Positions 52,910 through 61,929 of a stretch of DNA of 64,000 nucleotides are shown here, in pieces. Made by a program: the position numbers and the translations under genes. Every line of letters begins with the position of its first letter. The first letter of the stretch is position 1. Below the pieces are notes generated by a model. The model was not told the origin of the DNA. It did not search any database and saw nothing but the letters and a program-made list of their open reading frames with translations. This DNA comes from Clostridiales bacterium (GTDB lineage: Bacteria; Bacillota; Clostridia; Saccharofermentanales; Saccharofermentanaceae), in NCBI GenBank assembly GCA_017551865.1, contig JAFZKB010000027.1, forward strand, positions 62,001-126,000. Direction: 5' to 3'.

Positions 52910-53617
52910 TCAAACCGCCAATCTGAAATACGTGATCAAAGTTAAATTGTCGCCCTTTAAGTGACTTCTCTGGGTCGCGCGAAGGAGCATCTTCTGTGCC
53001 CAGTCTTTTGCTGTATAGGATTTATGCAGATCGATCAGCATCTCGGTCTCATACACATATTCCCATAAACCATCCGAGCAGACAAGGATACCGTCTCCTG
53101 AAGCCAGATCGAAAGACTCTACATGCGGCTCGACCGTTTCTTTCTGTCCGATACATACAGACATACCGGTACGGTCATCGATCTCGCGGATCGCCTCATA
53201 TTCGATCTCTCCTCTTTCAAAAGAGCGGTATGTCGGGGTATCATCTACTGAATGATGCGCGAGCTCCCCGCCTGAAAAATGGTAGATATGGGAATCGCCA
53301 ACGTTCGCCCAGCAGCACTTGCCGTCTTTGATCTTCACAGCGCAGATCGTCGCTCCGGCACGGCGCAGATCGACATTATCGAACTGCATCTCCCGGAATT
53401 TCTGATTTGCCGTCTGACATGCTTCGGAAGGAGCTTTTCCCTCAAGAAAAGCTCCCATCGCCGCATCAGATATGATCTTCGCAGCCTGATCTCCGCTCGG
53501 AAGACCATTCAAGCCGTCGCAAAGGACCATGAGGACTGAACCTTCATGTTCCACGACCTGTGAGAAGTCACAGTTCGGCTCGTGGCCGCCAACGTTGGTG
53601 TACGAATAATGATCCAT
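52910..53617 (-). CDS. PP2C-family protein phosphatase (soluble)
   Basis: The 235-residue PPM phosphatase has VLMVLCDGLNGLPSGDQAAK (metal-binding Asp), CWANVGDSHIYHF and a late ILVCSDGLWEYV motif. It has no membrane segment. It lies between the protease/FHA gene and the kinase gene and probably reverses the phosphorylation made by that kinase. It is one of two PP2C genes in the island. Confidence 0.9.
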   Translation of the reverse strand: MDHYSYTNVGGHEPNCDFSQVVEHEGSVLMVLCDGLNGLPSGDQAAKIISDAAMGAFLEGKAPSEACQTANQKFREMQFDNVDLRRAGATICAVKIKDGKCCWANVGDSHIYHFSGGELAHHSVDDTPTYRSFERGEIEYEAIREIDDRTGMSVCIGQKETVEPHVESFDLASGDGILVCSDGLWEYVYETEMLIDLHKSYTAKDWAQKMLLRATQRSHLKGDNLTLITYFRLAV

Positions 53618-53618
53618 C

Positions 53619-54980
53619 TTACTCTCTGTCTACCTTAAACTCATTTGCTTTATCTGCAAGAGCGAATGTGGAACCGGGCAGGAGCTGCTCCGGAACGCCC
53701 TTTGTCAGTTTTCTGCCGTCACTTAAGTACGTGCCGTATGTCGAACCATTATCCGTCAGAACGAATGCCTTGGTTCTGGCGTCGAAATAGATCGAGCAGT
53801 GGTTGGAGCTGATACCCGGCGTTTCTTCCGGAAATACGATCGTACAGGAGTGCGTATCACGGCCGATCGTCATCGTCTGACCGGTGATCTCATACTTCTG
53901 TCCGGCGAAAAGGCCCTTCTCGCAGTACAGATAGGACTTCTTTCCATCGTCCTGCTCACCGACCATAACGACCTTCTTGTTGCCGACGATAAACAGGATC
54001 AGAAGAACAACTGCGCAGACGCCGCCGGCGATGACGAAGATAAAGAACTTATTTCTCGCCTCAGTGATCTCATCCTCGATATCGGAGATCTCGGACTTCT
54101 GCTTCTTTTCGAACTTCTTCTTTTCAGAAGAGATCTCATCCTCGATATCATCGAGGAAATCTTCACTCTTCACATATTTGATCTTATTTGCATCAAGTCT
54201 CTGCTTGATCTCATTTGCCGTGATCGCGAAGTGAACATTCTCCGAATCCGGGTTTGTCAGTGTGTTCATACCGACAAGGAATCCGTTCTGATCGAGAAGC
54301 GGTCCGCCGGAGTTACCGTGGGAAATAAATGCATCATGCTGCAAGGACTTATAGGAGAAGCCGTAAGCAGAAGGAACGAAATCGACCTTGGCAATAACAC
54401 CGCTGGTAACCGTCTGTGCCGACTTACCTACGGATTTTGTAATATCCACTTCCATAGCCTTATCCGGATAACCGATTGCCGTGACCTTTTCCCCCGTCTC
54501 CACTTCCGATGTATCACGAATGATGACTGGCTTTCTCTCACTTGTCGGCTGCGGGATTTTAATGATCGCCATATCCAGCTCAGCATCAAACTGATAGAAA
54601 ACTACTTCCGCCTCGATACCTTCGATGAAAGTGTCTCCAAATACGATATAAAGAGGAAGTCCCTCTTCCATATGCGGCTGTACTACGTGACCATTGGTGA
54701 CGAAATACTGCACCTTTTCATCGAGTTCACCGACTGCATAGCTGGTTCCGCAGACAGCAGACCCATCCGGGTACAGATCATATACGAATGCAACGGAATC
54801 CTGGTTCTCCTGAGGAGTAAAGCTCGTCTTAAAACCGTCCGGTTCAAATGTCTTGCCCTGTGCCTCATCAAGATCCGCCTTGGCGTCTTTCCACGGACCA
54901 TATGACAGGAATGCCATAACACCCGATCCCGCGATGGCCAGGATCAAGAGGAACATTACGATTCTTCTAACCCATTTCAT
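53619..54980 (-). CDS. Membrane trypsin-like protease fused to an FHA domain
   Basis: A 453-residue two-helix membrane protein. Helix 1 is at about 7-28. The next part is a trypsin/HtrA-like domain with likely triad His97 (TNGHVV), Asp near 135 (ELDMAII) and Ser near 222 (HGNSGGPL). A charged coiled coil at about 275-310 leads to helix 2 at about 312-335. A C-terminal FHA domain at about 350-453 has MTIGRDTHSC, GISSNHCSIYF and NGSTYGTYLSDG. The protease is therefore outside the membrane and the pThr-binding FHA inside, which suggests a signal crossing the membrane under kinase control. The ATG follows AGGAGG. The PDZ domain of HtrA is absent. Confidence 0.9.
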   Translation of the reverse strand: MKWVRRIVMFLLILAIAGSGVMAFLSYGPWKDAKADLDEAQGKTFEPDGFKTSFTPQENQDSVAFVYDLYPDGSAVCGTSYAVGELDEKVQYFVTNGHVVQPHMEEGLPLYIVFGDTFIEGIEAEVVFYQFDAELDMAIIKIPQPTSERKPVIIRDTSEVETGEKVTAIGYPDKAMEVDITKSVGKSAQTVTSGVIAKVDFVPSAYGFSYKSLQHDAFISHGNSGGPLLDQNGFLVGMNTLTNPDSENVHFAITANEIKQRLDANKIKYVKSEDFLDDIEDEISSEKKKFEKKQKSEISDIEDEITEARNKFFIFVIAGGVCAVVLLILFIVGNKKVVMVGEQDDGKKSYLYCEKGLFAGQKYEITGQTMTIGRDTHSCTIVFPEETPGISSNHCSIYFDARTKAFVLTDNGSTYGTYLSDGRKLTKGVPEQLLPGSTFALADKANEFKVDRE

Positions 54981-54984
54981 TCTA

Positions 54985-55911
54985 TTAACCTCCTATTTTC
55001 CGCACGGCAAACACAATAGCCGTGTAGTTATCCTGATACTTTTTGTTCTTTGCCATGATGGCCTTTTCCAAAAGCTCTGCGCATTCAGACGGGCTATGCA
55101 GCATGGCTTCCTTGATCTCTTCAAAAGAAAGAGTATCGCTTACTCCGTCAGAACAAAGAAGATATACGTCATTCTCCTTCACCTGCCAGGGAACGATAGA
55201 ATAATCCGGTTCTGTGTGCTTTGCACCCATGAATTCCGTAAGTGCCGGTGCATCCTTATGTGTCAGCGCCTGTTCGACAGAGACGGCACCTTCGACCGCT
55301 CGCATCAGAAGGGTATTCCCGTACTCCTGACGGATGTTCATGGCATAGATCCGGTTATTTCTCAGCAAAAGAAGATCGCTGTCGCCCACGGAAGCAAACC
55401 ACATCTTATCGCCTTTTAAGTACGTGATGATGACCGTAGTGCCGCCTCTTCCCTGATAGTTCTGGAAGATCTCATTGGAAAGTGCGTCGAGGATCCATCC
55501 GTCCTTAAGCTTTTCGAAGGAATAAGGGAATTCCGAGATGATATCATGTACGAGTTTATTGGAGATCGCAGCACCTGCATCCATACCGCCCATACCATCG
55601 GCAAGTACGGCTAAAAAGCCTTTATCCTTCCATTTGGAACTCGGAGAAAAAGCAAAAGCATCCTGCTGTTCCTCTCTTTCTCCTGTTCCCTGAAGATTTC
55701 CGATCTCGATGGCAAAAGTACCGTTATCCATCGGTACAGACGGAGCAACCGATGAATTTACAGCAACCGCTGCAGTTCCCTTTCTGCTACGGATGATCAG
55801 AATGATAAGAAGGATAATGAGAAGTACAGCAAAACATGCGGCAAACACCCATTTCATGCTGTCGAAATACTTCGTCGCGATATCCGAGATTGCGTTAAGT
55901 GATATTACCAT
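54985..55911 (-). CDS. PP2C-family protein phosphatase with N-terminal membrane segment
   Basis: The 308-residue PPM phosphatase has one N-terminal helix (about 20-42: VFAACFAVLLIILLIILIIR). The catalytic domain starts at about 70 with GEREEQQDAFAFS and contains FLAVLADGMGGMDAGAAISN, MWFASVGDSDLLL and YLLCSDGVSD with expected metal-binding Asp residues. It begins inside the last codons of the FHA gene. It is the second phosphatase of the island, membrane-bound where the other is soluble. Confidence 0.92.
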   Translation of the reverse strand: MVISLNAISDIATKYFDSMKWVFAACFAVLLIILLIILIIRSRKGTAAVAVNSSVAPSVPMDNGTFAIEIGNLQGTGEREEQQDAFAFSPSSKWKDKGFLAVLADGMGGMDAGAAISNKLVHDIISEFPYSFEKLKDGWILDALSNEIFQNYQGRGGTTVIITYLKGDKMWFASVGDSDLLLLRNNRIYAMNIRQEYGNTLLMRAVEGAVSVEQALTHKDAPALTEFMGAKHTEPDYSIVPWQVKENDVYLLCSDGVSDTLSFEEIKEAMLHSPSECAELLEKAIMAKNKKYQDNYTAIVFAVRKIGG

Positions 55912-57377
55912 GCGAACTTCTCACTGCAGACCGGCATGAAGAGCATTCTTGTCTGGCCGATACCGATGACATCGTACATCTTCAGTTCCGTTTCTTCATT
56001 GATGAAAGTTCCGTTTACGGAAACTCTCTTCTCAGGATCTCCCTGGGATACCGTGTAACGGTAATTCTCCTTCACATAGGAAAGGATCGCATGCGGGCTT
56101 CGAGATACCGTATTGTCACGGAAAAGAGCGATCTCATAGTTCTTCTGGCGTCCGATGATCGCTCTATTCTCCTGGAATACGAAGCTGGCACCCGTCATCG
56201 GTCCATCGATACAAACGAGAAAGGCACGCGCATGGATTCGCGGAAGATAATCCATATCTGATTCAGTAAGAGCTACGGTCGCATTCGGATCTTTCGGCTT
56301 TTCTTCCACTACCGGAACTGCCGGTGTTTCAAAAGACGGAGCTTGTGGAATATCTGCCAACGGAGCCTCAACTGATTCAGCGACAGGAGCTGACGGTGCT
56401 ACCGGAAATGTCGGTAATTCAAAGACCGGAGTTGCGGGTACTTCTGGAACTGCAGGCGCCTCGAAAACGGGAGCTTTCGGAATCTCAGGTGCTACTGGAG
56501 CCTCAGCTACCGGAACCTCAGCAACTGGTACTGCCGGAATTTCCGGAGCTGGAACAGGTGCGGCGGGAGCAACCGGCATGGCACCAGGCATCGGTCCGGG
56601 CATAGGTCCGCCCGGGAAACCAAATGCAGCAAAAGCAGCAGCTTCCGGACTTGCCGGCTGATTGGCGGAAACAGGGATCGTGTCACCGGCAGGGATCGGG
56701 AATGTCGCACCTACGTCATTCGGGATCGGTGTCGGGTTTTCCTTCACGCCGAGACCGGTCACTGCATACGGTCTGTCCGCAGAAGACTGATAATAATGTT
56801 CTTCCTGCGGAAGCGGCTGCGGATTCTCCGTGACACCAAGACCGGTCACAGGAAGATCGATGGAGATCTCTTCGGTAAGTATTCTTTCCGGAGTCTCGGA
56901 AATGCCGTTAAACGGGATCTGTGCAGATATATCTTCAGAATAGGAAGGAGCCATCGGAGCGGAGATCTCCGATACGGAAGGCATCGGGACAGGTTCCGGG
57001 ATCACAGGAACCTGAACTTCAGGAGCTACAGGAACTTCAGGAGCTGGAGCTGCTGGAATCGGAACAGCCGGTGCCGGGACCGGATTCGGGATCGCTGAAA
57101 CCGGCGGGAAATCCAGCGGTTCTTCAGAAATGGCCACCGTCTTACTGACACGGGGAGCTTCTTCTACATAGTTATCGATCGCCACTGTTTTTCCAACAGA
57201 AGGCTCTACTTCAACACCCTCCACGGCAACTGTCTTACCGCAGGAAGGCGTTGGGATCGCCATATTCGGTGCTACTGGAGGAGTTACGGATCTTGGTTTG
57301 GAAGATACCTGACTGCAATACGGGCAGGTCTGATAGCGGTTTTCATCGAAGAAATGACCACGTTCACACTGTATCAT
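55905..57377 (-). CDS. Zinc-ribbon, proline-rich FHA-domain protein
   Basis: A 490-residue cytoplasmic protein. The N-terminal metal-binding part has Cys4, His8, Cys18 and Cys21 (CERGH, CPYC). Three KTVA motifs follow, with Thr at 49, 64 and 80 and spacing of 15-16 residues. A Pro/Ala/Val/Glu-rich linker of about 85-365 contains two TGLGVxENPxP repeats. A fourth ATVALTES motif lies near 367, just before the C-terminal FHA domain (IIGRQKNYEI, VSRSPHAIL, NGTFIN) at about 390-490. The key FHA residues Arg, Ser, His and Asn are present. It is first in the island, behind a promoter. It is a likely hub that binds phospho-Thr on itself or on the kinase. Confidence 0.9.
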   Translation of the reverse strand: MIQCERGHFFDENRYQTCPYCSQVSSKPRSVTPPVAPNMAIPTPSCGKTVAVEGVEVEPSVGKTVAIDNYVEEAPRVSKTVAISEEPLDFPPVSAIPNPVPAPAVPIPAAPAPEVPVAPEVQVPVIPEPVPMPSVSEISAPMAPSYSEDISAQIPFNGISETPERILTEEISIDLPVTGLGVTENPQPLPQEEHYYQSSADRPYAVTGLGVKENPTPIPNDVGATFPIPAGDTIPVSANQPASPEAAAFAAFGFPGGPMPGPMPGAMPVAPAAPVPAPEIPAVPVAEVPVAEAPVAPEIPKAPVFEAPAVPEVPATPVFELPTFPVAPSAPVAESVEAPLADIPQAPSFETPAVPVVEEKPKDPNATVALTESDMDYLPRIHARAFLVCIDGPMTGASFVFQENRAIIGRQKNYEIALFRDNTVSRSPHAILSYVKENYRYTVSQGDPEKRVSVNGTFINEETELKMYDVIGIGQTRMLFMPVCSEKFAW

Positions 57378-57403
57378 TTACATACACCTCGTTTTAAGAT
57401 TAT

Positions 57404-57431
57404 CTTATATTTTAACGTATTTATATGTAAA
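57404..57431 (-). promoter_or_regulatory. promoter of the kinase/FHA island
   Basis: On the minus strand TTTACA is followed by 16 bases and TATAAG, both five of six to consensus. The leader to the FHA gene is about 20 bases. Confidence 0.5.
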
Positions 57432-57463
57432 AGTACAATAAACAAATCAAAGGAGCGTAGGAT

Positions 57464-58342
57464 TTACAGTTCTTCCTGCCTTCTAATTACCTTAAGAACA
57501 GCCTTCCATGTAAGGTACATAGAAATGAATCCGATAAAGCCGTACGAGAACAAAAGATAAAGGATCATCGTGATGGCATAACCGATCTGTCCGAAGGAAA
57601 ACATCAGCACAAACGGGATCGCCACAAAGAGGATCAGCTGCAGGAGGAAGACTAAGATCGCAATCGGGAAATTCTTCACAGTCATGATCGCCGCATTTCT
57701 ATATACTTCCTTAAAGGAAAGCTCAACACAGGCGATCAGTGGGTATACAAACAGCTGCATACAGCACCAGAAAGCGAGGATACAGGAGAAGAACGACTTC
57801 GCCGCCATGGAGACCATACCTTCCATACCATTGGCATAGTAACCGATGTTAAAGATAAGGACACATGTGACAACGATAGAAAGGAACATCGCTCCAAGAG
57901 ACTTCTTCCAGTTATCTTTCAGACCCGTTTTGATGTCTGTCTTAAAGCTGTCATCCCCGGTCAGAACATTTCTGAAGAAATAACTGACGGCCGAATAAAA
58001 AGGTCCGTTTACAATAAGGAGCATACCGCTCATAGCCATGGAAAAGAGCATGCAGAGCGTAAAATAGATATTGTTGATGACATCTTCCGTCGCAGCAGCC
58101 GCATCGAGCATTTCGTTTTCAATCACAAATTCCTTCAGAGAATCCGGAAGAAAATAAGGAAAGATCATCGGGAAAAGAAGCATGACAACGCAAAGAGCGA
58201 TCACAAAAGAAACGATATTGGAAAGCAGGAGCACTGCATTTCCGGCAATGACCTTTCCCCAGTTTTTGCCGTAAGAAGACCAGAAACCTTTCTTAATACC
58301 GCCTTTTTCCCAATCATCTAAATTGAACTGATGTGCACTCAT
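57464..58342 (-). CDS. Multi-pass membrane protein of unknown function
   Basis: The 292-residue protein has about six hydrophobic segments (around 35-65, 95-120, 155-180, 195-215, 230-255 and 260-285). It begins with a soluble stretch FNLDDWEKGGIKKGFWSSYG. The pattern recalls the DUF624/YesL group of small membrane proteins but no signature is decisive. ATG 58342 overlaps the trmFO stop (ATGA), and a TTG at 58348 with closer GGAG spacing is an alternative start. It follows trmFO and precedes the FHA/kinase island, and could be linked with either. Confidence 0.75.
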   Translation of the reverse strand: MSAHQFNLDDWEKGGIKKGFWSSYGKNWGKVIAGNAVLLLSNIVSFVIALCVVMLLFPMIFPYFLPDSLKEFVIENEMLDAAAATEDVINNIYFTLCMLFSMAMSGMLLIVNGPFYSAVSYFFRNVLTGDDSFKTDIKTGLKDNWKKSLGAMFLSIVVTCVLIFNIGYYANGMEGMVSMAAKSFFSCILAFWCCMQLFVYPLIACVELSFKEVYRNAAIMTVKNFPIAILVFLLQLILFVAIPFVLMFSFGQIGYAITMILYLLFSYGFIGFISMYLTWKAVLKVIRRQEEL

Positions 58343-59670
58343 TTCCAAAGGTTCTCCATTTTCTCTTTATTTCCGCATACCTCTTCCAATGCGCGGTTGG
58401 CATATGCGAGATACTTTTCTTTCTTTTTACCTTTCACCTTATAACCTAAAGGCGCCACGAGACCGAAGTTGGCATTCATCGGCACAAAGTTCTTCACGCC
58501 CGGATCAGATACATAGGCCGCCATCGCACCGATCATCGTGGAAGAAGAAAACTCGACCGGGCTTTCTTTACCAAGTGCGCTTAAGGCTGCATAGTATCCG
58601 GCAAGATAGCCCGATGCCGTGGATTCGATATACCCTTCCACACCGGTGATCTGGCCGGCAAAGAATACATTCTTATCATCTCTCATCTGATAGGTCGGTG
58701 TCAAAAGTTTCGGAGACTCGATGTAGGTATTTCTGTGCATGACACCGTATCTTGTGAATTCCGCATTCTCAAGGCCTGGGATCTTACCGAAAACTCTCCT
58801 CTGCTCCGGGAATTTCAGTCTCGTCTGAAAACCGACGATGTTATAGATCGATGCCATACGGTCATCCTGACGGAGCTGAACGCAGGCATATGGTTCTTTT
58901 CCCGTTCTCGGATCGATAAGACCTACCGGTTTTAACGGACCGAAACGCATCGTGTCATATCCGCGCTTGGCCATGGTCTCGATCGGCATACAGCCCTCAA
59001 AGACTGTTTCCTTATCGAAGCCTTTCACATCCGCAAGTTCCGCGGACACAAGAGCTTCATAGAAACGACGGTATTCCTCTTCATTCATCGGGCAGTTGAG
59101 ATAATCGTCTCCGCCTTTTCCGTATCTGGACATCGCAAAACAGATATTTCTGTCGATACTGGATTCCATGACGATCGGAGCGGCCGCATCAAAGAAATGA
59201 AGATCAGAGTTACCCGTCTTTTTCATGATACTGTCATAAAGATCCCCGTCTGTCAGAGGACCTGTAGCAATGATCACGATGCCGTCATGCGGAATCTCAT
59301 GGATCTCTTCGTCAATGACCTCGATATTCGGATCTTCTTTGATCGTATTTGTGATATAGGACGAAAACTCATCGCGGTCCACAGCCAACGCTCCGCCCGC
59401 AGGGACGGCACTTCTGTCGGCAGATTTCATGATGAGGGATCCTAAGATGCGCAGTTCTTCCTTAAGAAGGCCCACGCCGTTTTCCAGCTGATTGGAACGA
59501 AGGGAATTACTGCAGACAAGCTCGGCAAATCCATCACTGTGATGTGCCGGGCTCTTTCTTGTCTTCTTCATCTCATAAAGGCGAACAGAAACGCCGAGTC
59601 GGGAAGCCTGATATGCCGCTTCCGATCCGGCCAGTCCTGCTCCGATGATCGTTATCGTCGGACGATCCAT
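58339..59670 (-). CDS. trmFO: Methylenetetrahydrofolate-tRNA-(uracil-5-)-methyltransferase TrmFO
   Basis: TrmFO is a folate- and FAD-dependent enzyme that methylates U54 of tRNA. The 443-residue protein has the FAD motif IIGAGLAGSEAAYQAS. It also has the family's ELVCSNSLRSNQ, PAGGALAVDRDEFS, ECMPIE-like FEGCMPIETMAKRG and the C-terminal GQITGVEGYIESTASGYLAG. It lies directly after topA, in the order dprA-topA-trmFO seen in many Firmicutes. Confidence 0.96.
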   Translation of the reverse strand: MDRPTITIIGAGLAGSEAAYQASRLGVSVRLYEMKKTRKSPAHHSDGFAELVCSNSLRSNQLENGVGLLKEELRILGSLIMKSADRSAVPAGGALAVDRDEFSSYITNTIKEDPNIEVIDEEIHEIPHDGIVIIATGPLTDGDLYDSIMKKTGNSDLHFFDAAAPIVMESSIDRNICFAMSRYGKGGDDYLNCPMNEEEYRRFYEALVSAELADVKGFDKETVFEGCMPIETMAKRGYDTMRFGPLKPVGLIDPRTGKEPYACVQLRQDDRMASIYNIVGFQTRLKFPEQRRVFGKIPGLENAEFTRYGVMHRNTYIESPKLLTPTYQMRDDKNVFFAGQITGVEGYIESTASGYLAGYYAALSALGKESPVEFSSSTMIGAMAAYVSDPGVKNFVPMNANFGLVAPLGYKVKGKKKEKYLAYANRALEEVCGNKEKMENLWK

Positions 59671-59673
59671 AGA

Positions 59674-61878
59674 TTATTCCTCTTTGGCCTTAGTGGATTT
59701 TCTGCGTGTGGTCTTCTTCTCTTTTACCGCACCCTCTTCGCCTTCTTCGGCCTTACTTGACTTCTTCGCCGTATTCTTCGGGCACTCAGGATTTGCGCAC
59801 TTCGGATACGCGCGGCCTCTGAAACGCTTCCAGACCATATAACTGCCGCAGGTATCGCACTTCTGGCCTTCTACCGGCAGATACCAGCTGATAAAGCCGC
59901 ACTCCGGATCACTGCCCTTCTTATCACAGGTATAGAACACACGGCCCTTATACTTGTTCGAGCGATGGGAAACAAGACCGGAACCACATACCGGGCAGGA
60001 ACCCTTGACGGTATTTTCCACATTTCTCGTGAACTTACATTCCGGGAAATGAGAGCATGCGACAAACTGACCGAAACGGCCTTCTTTGATAACGAGATCA
60101 CCACCGCATTCAGGGCATTTCTCACCAGTCTGCTTTTCTTCCATCTTTACTTTTGAAACAGCAGAACCGGCCTTCAGGATCAATTCATGGAACGGCGGAT
60201 AGAATTCGCTTAATACCTTGACCCAATCTTTCTTACCGACTTCGATCTCATCGAGCTTGGATTCCATGTCTGCGGTAAAGGAGACATCTACGATCTCCGT
60301 AAAGTTGTCGGAAAGAAGGAGCGTGACGACCTTACCGAGTTCGGTAGGATAGATGATCTTGCCCTTCTTCTCAATATAGTTTCTCTCGAGGATCGTAGAG
60401 ATCGTCGGCGCGTATGTGGACGGACGGCCGATCCCCTTTTCTTCGAGCGTTCTGATCAATGTAGCTTCTGTAAATCTCGCCGGCGGCAAGGTGAACTTCT
60501 GCTCGGACTTAATGTCGAGAAGCTTTAAATCCTGACCATCGACAAGTTCCGGAAGTTTTGCCTTCACATTCTTATCGTCATCAGCCGTATCCTCTGCGAT
60601 ATCCGCATAAGCGGCAAGGAAGCCCTGGAACTTGATGGTCTCGCCCTGTGCACGGAAGATGCTGTTTTTGCAGATCACATCCAGAGATACCGTATCTACC
60701 TCGGCGGAAGCCATCTGCGAGGAGAGGAAACGGTCCCAGATCAGCTTATAGAGCTTATACTGATCTGCACTTAAGGAAGAACGGATCGATTCCGGATCGA
60801 GTTCAAAGTGAGCCGGGCGGATCGCTTCGTGTGCATCCTGCGCGGAATTCTTATTCGAATACTTTCTCGGGGACTTCGGAAGGAATTTCTCACCGTACTT
60901 CTCACTGATGAGTTTTCGTGCGGCTACCATCGCCTCATCCGAAACACGGACGGAGTCGGTACGGATATAGGATACGAGAGCGACCTGACCCTGTCCGCTG
61001 ATCTCAACACCTTCGTAAAGCTGCTGGGCAACGCTCATGGTCTTTCTCGAGGTAAAGCTGATCCTTCTTGAGGCTTCCTGCTGAAGTGTACTTGTCGTAA
61101 ACGGAGCAAACGGCTGACGGAGCTTTCTGCCCTTCTTGATGGAATCGACAGAATAATCTCCACCTGCGATCGAAGCAAGAAGTGCATCTGTTTCTTCTTT
61201 ACTTGAAACCTTTACCTTCTCGATCTTGCCGTTCTTCTTCTCGCCATGGTATCTGGCCTTGAAGGGGAAGTTCTGCTCTGCCGGAGTCAGTTCCGCATTG
61301 ATATTCCAGTATTCTTCCGGAATAAATGCCTCGATCTCCTTTTCACGGTCAACTACAAGCTTCGTAGCGACAGACTGTACACGGCCTGCAGAAAGGCCCT
61401 TTCTTACCTTGCTCCACAGAAGCGGGCTCAGTTCGTAACCTACGAGACGGTCCAGCACACGTCTTGCCTGCTGGGCATTTACGAGATCGATATCGATCTT
61501 TCTCGGAGACATGATCGCAGTCTTGATTGCTTTTTCCGTGATCTCGTTAAAAGAGATACGGCAGTCTTCATTTAGATCTATATTCAGCACCTTGGCGATA
61601 TGCCAGGCGATCGCTTCACCTTCGCGGTCAGGGTCCGTTGCGATATATACGCGATCGGCAGATCCTGCCAGCTCCTTTAGTTCACGGATGACTTTTTCTT
61701 TACCGCGCATATTTATGTATGTAGGCCGGAAATCGTGACGCACATCCACGCCCATCGTAGAAGAGGGCAGGTCACGGATGTGACCGACAGATGCTGCGAT
61801 CTTATATTCCTTGCCTAAGTAACGTCCGATAGTCTTTGCCTTCGCCGGTGACTCCACTATCACTAAATTTTTGCTCAT
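59674..61878 (-). CDS. topA: DNA topoisomerase I
   Basis: This type IA topoisomerase relaxes negative supercoils. The 734-residue protein starts MSKNLVIVESPAKAKTIGRY in the Toprim domain. The active site is in ALVSYIRTDSVRVSDEAM (Tyr in YIRTDS). Three C-terminal zinc-ribbon regions carry CPECGGDLV, CPVCGSGLV and CDTCGSYMV. It ends in a Lys/Arg/Ser-rich tail of about 30 residues. ATG 61878 follows GGGAG, and an ATG six codons upstream has no ribosome site. Confidence 0.97.
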   Translation of the reverse strand: MSKNLVIVESPAKAKTIGRYLGKEYKIAASVGHIRDLPSSTMGVDVRHDFRPTYINMRGKEKVIRELKELAGSADRVYIATDPDREGEAIAWHIAKVLNIDLNEDCRISFNEITEKAIKTAIMSPRKIDIDLVNAQQARRVLDRLVGYELSPLLWSKVRKGLSAGRVQSVATKLVVDREKEIEAFIPEEYWNINAELTPAEQNFPFKARYHGEKKNGKIEKVKVSSKEETDALLASIAGGDYSVDSIKKGRKLRQPFAPFTTSTLQQEASRRISFTSRKTMSVAQQLYEGVEISGQGQVALVSYIRTDSVRVSDEAMVAARKLISEKYGEKFLPKSPRKYSNKNSAQDAHEAIRPAHFELDPESIRSSLSADQYKLYKLIWDRFLSSQMASAEVDTVSLDVICKNSIFRAQGETIKFQGFLAAYADIAEDTADDDKNVKAKLPELVDGQDLKLLDIKSEQKFTLPPARFTEATLIRTLEEKGIGRPSTYAPTISTILERNYIEKKGKIIYPTELGKVVTLLLSDNFTEIVDVSFTADMESKLDEIEVGKKDWVKVLSEFYPPFHELILKAGSAVSKVKMEEKQTGEKCPECGGDLVIKEGRFGQFVACSHFPECKFTRNVENTVKGSCPVCGSGLVSHRSNKYKGRVFYTCDKKGSDPECGFISWYLPVEGQKCDTCGSYMVWKRFRGRAYPKCANPECPKNTAKKSSKAEEGEEGAVKEKKTTRRKSTKAKEE

Positions 61879-61929
61879 GATCGGTTTTGCTCCCATTGAT
61901 TTTTTCTGACAGTATCTATATATAATTCA

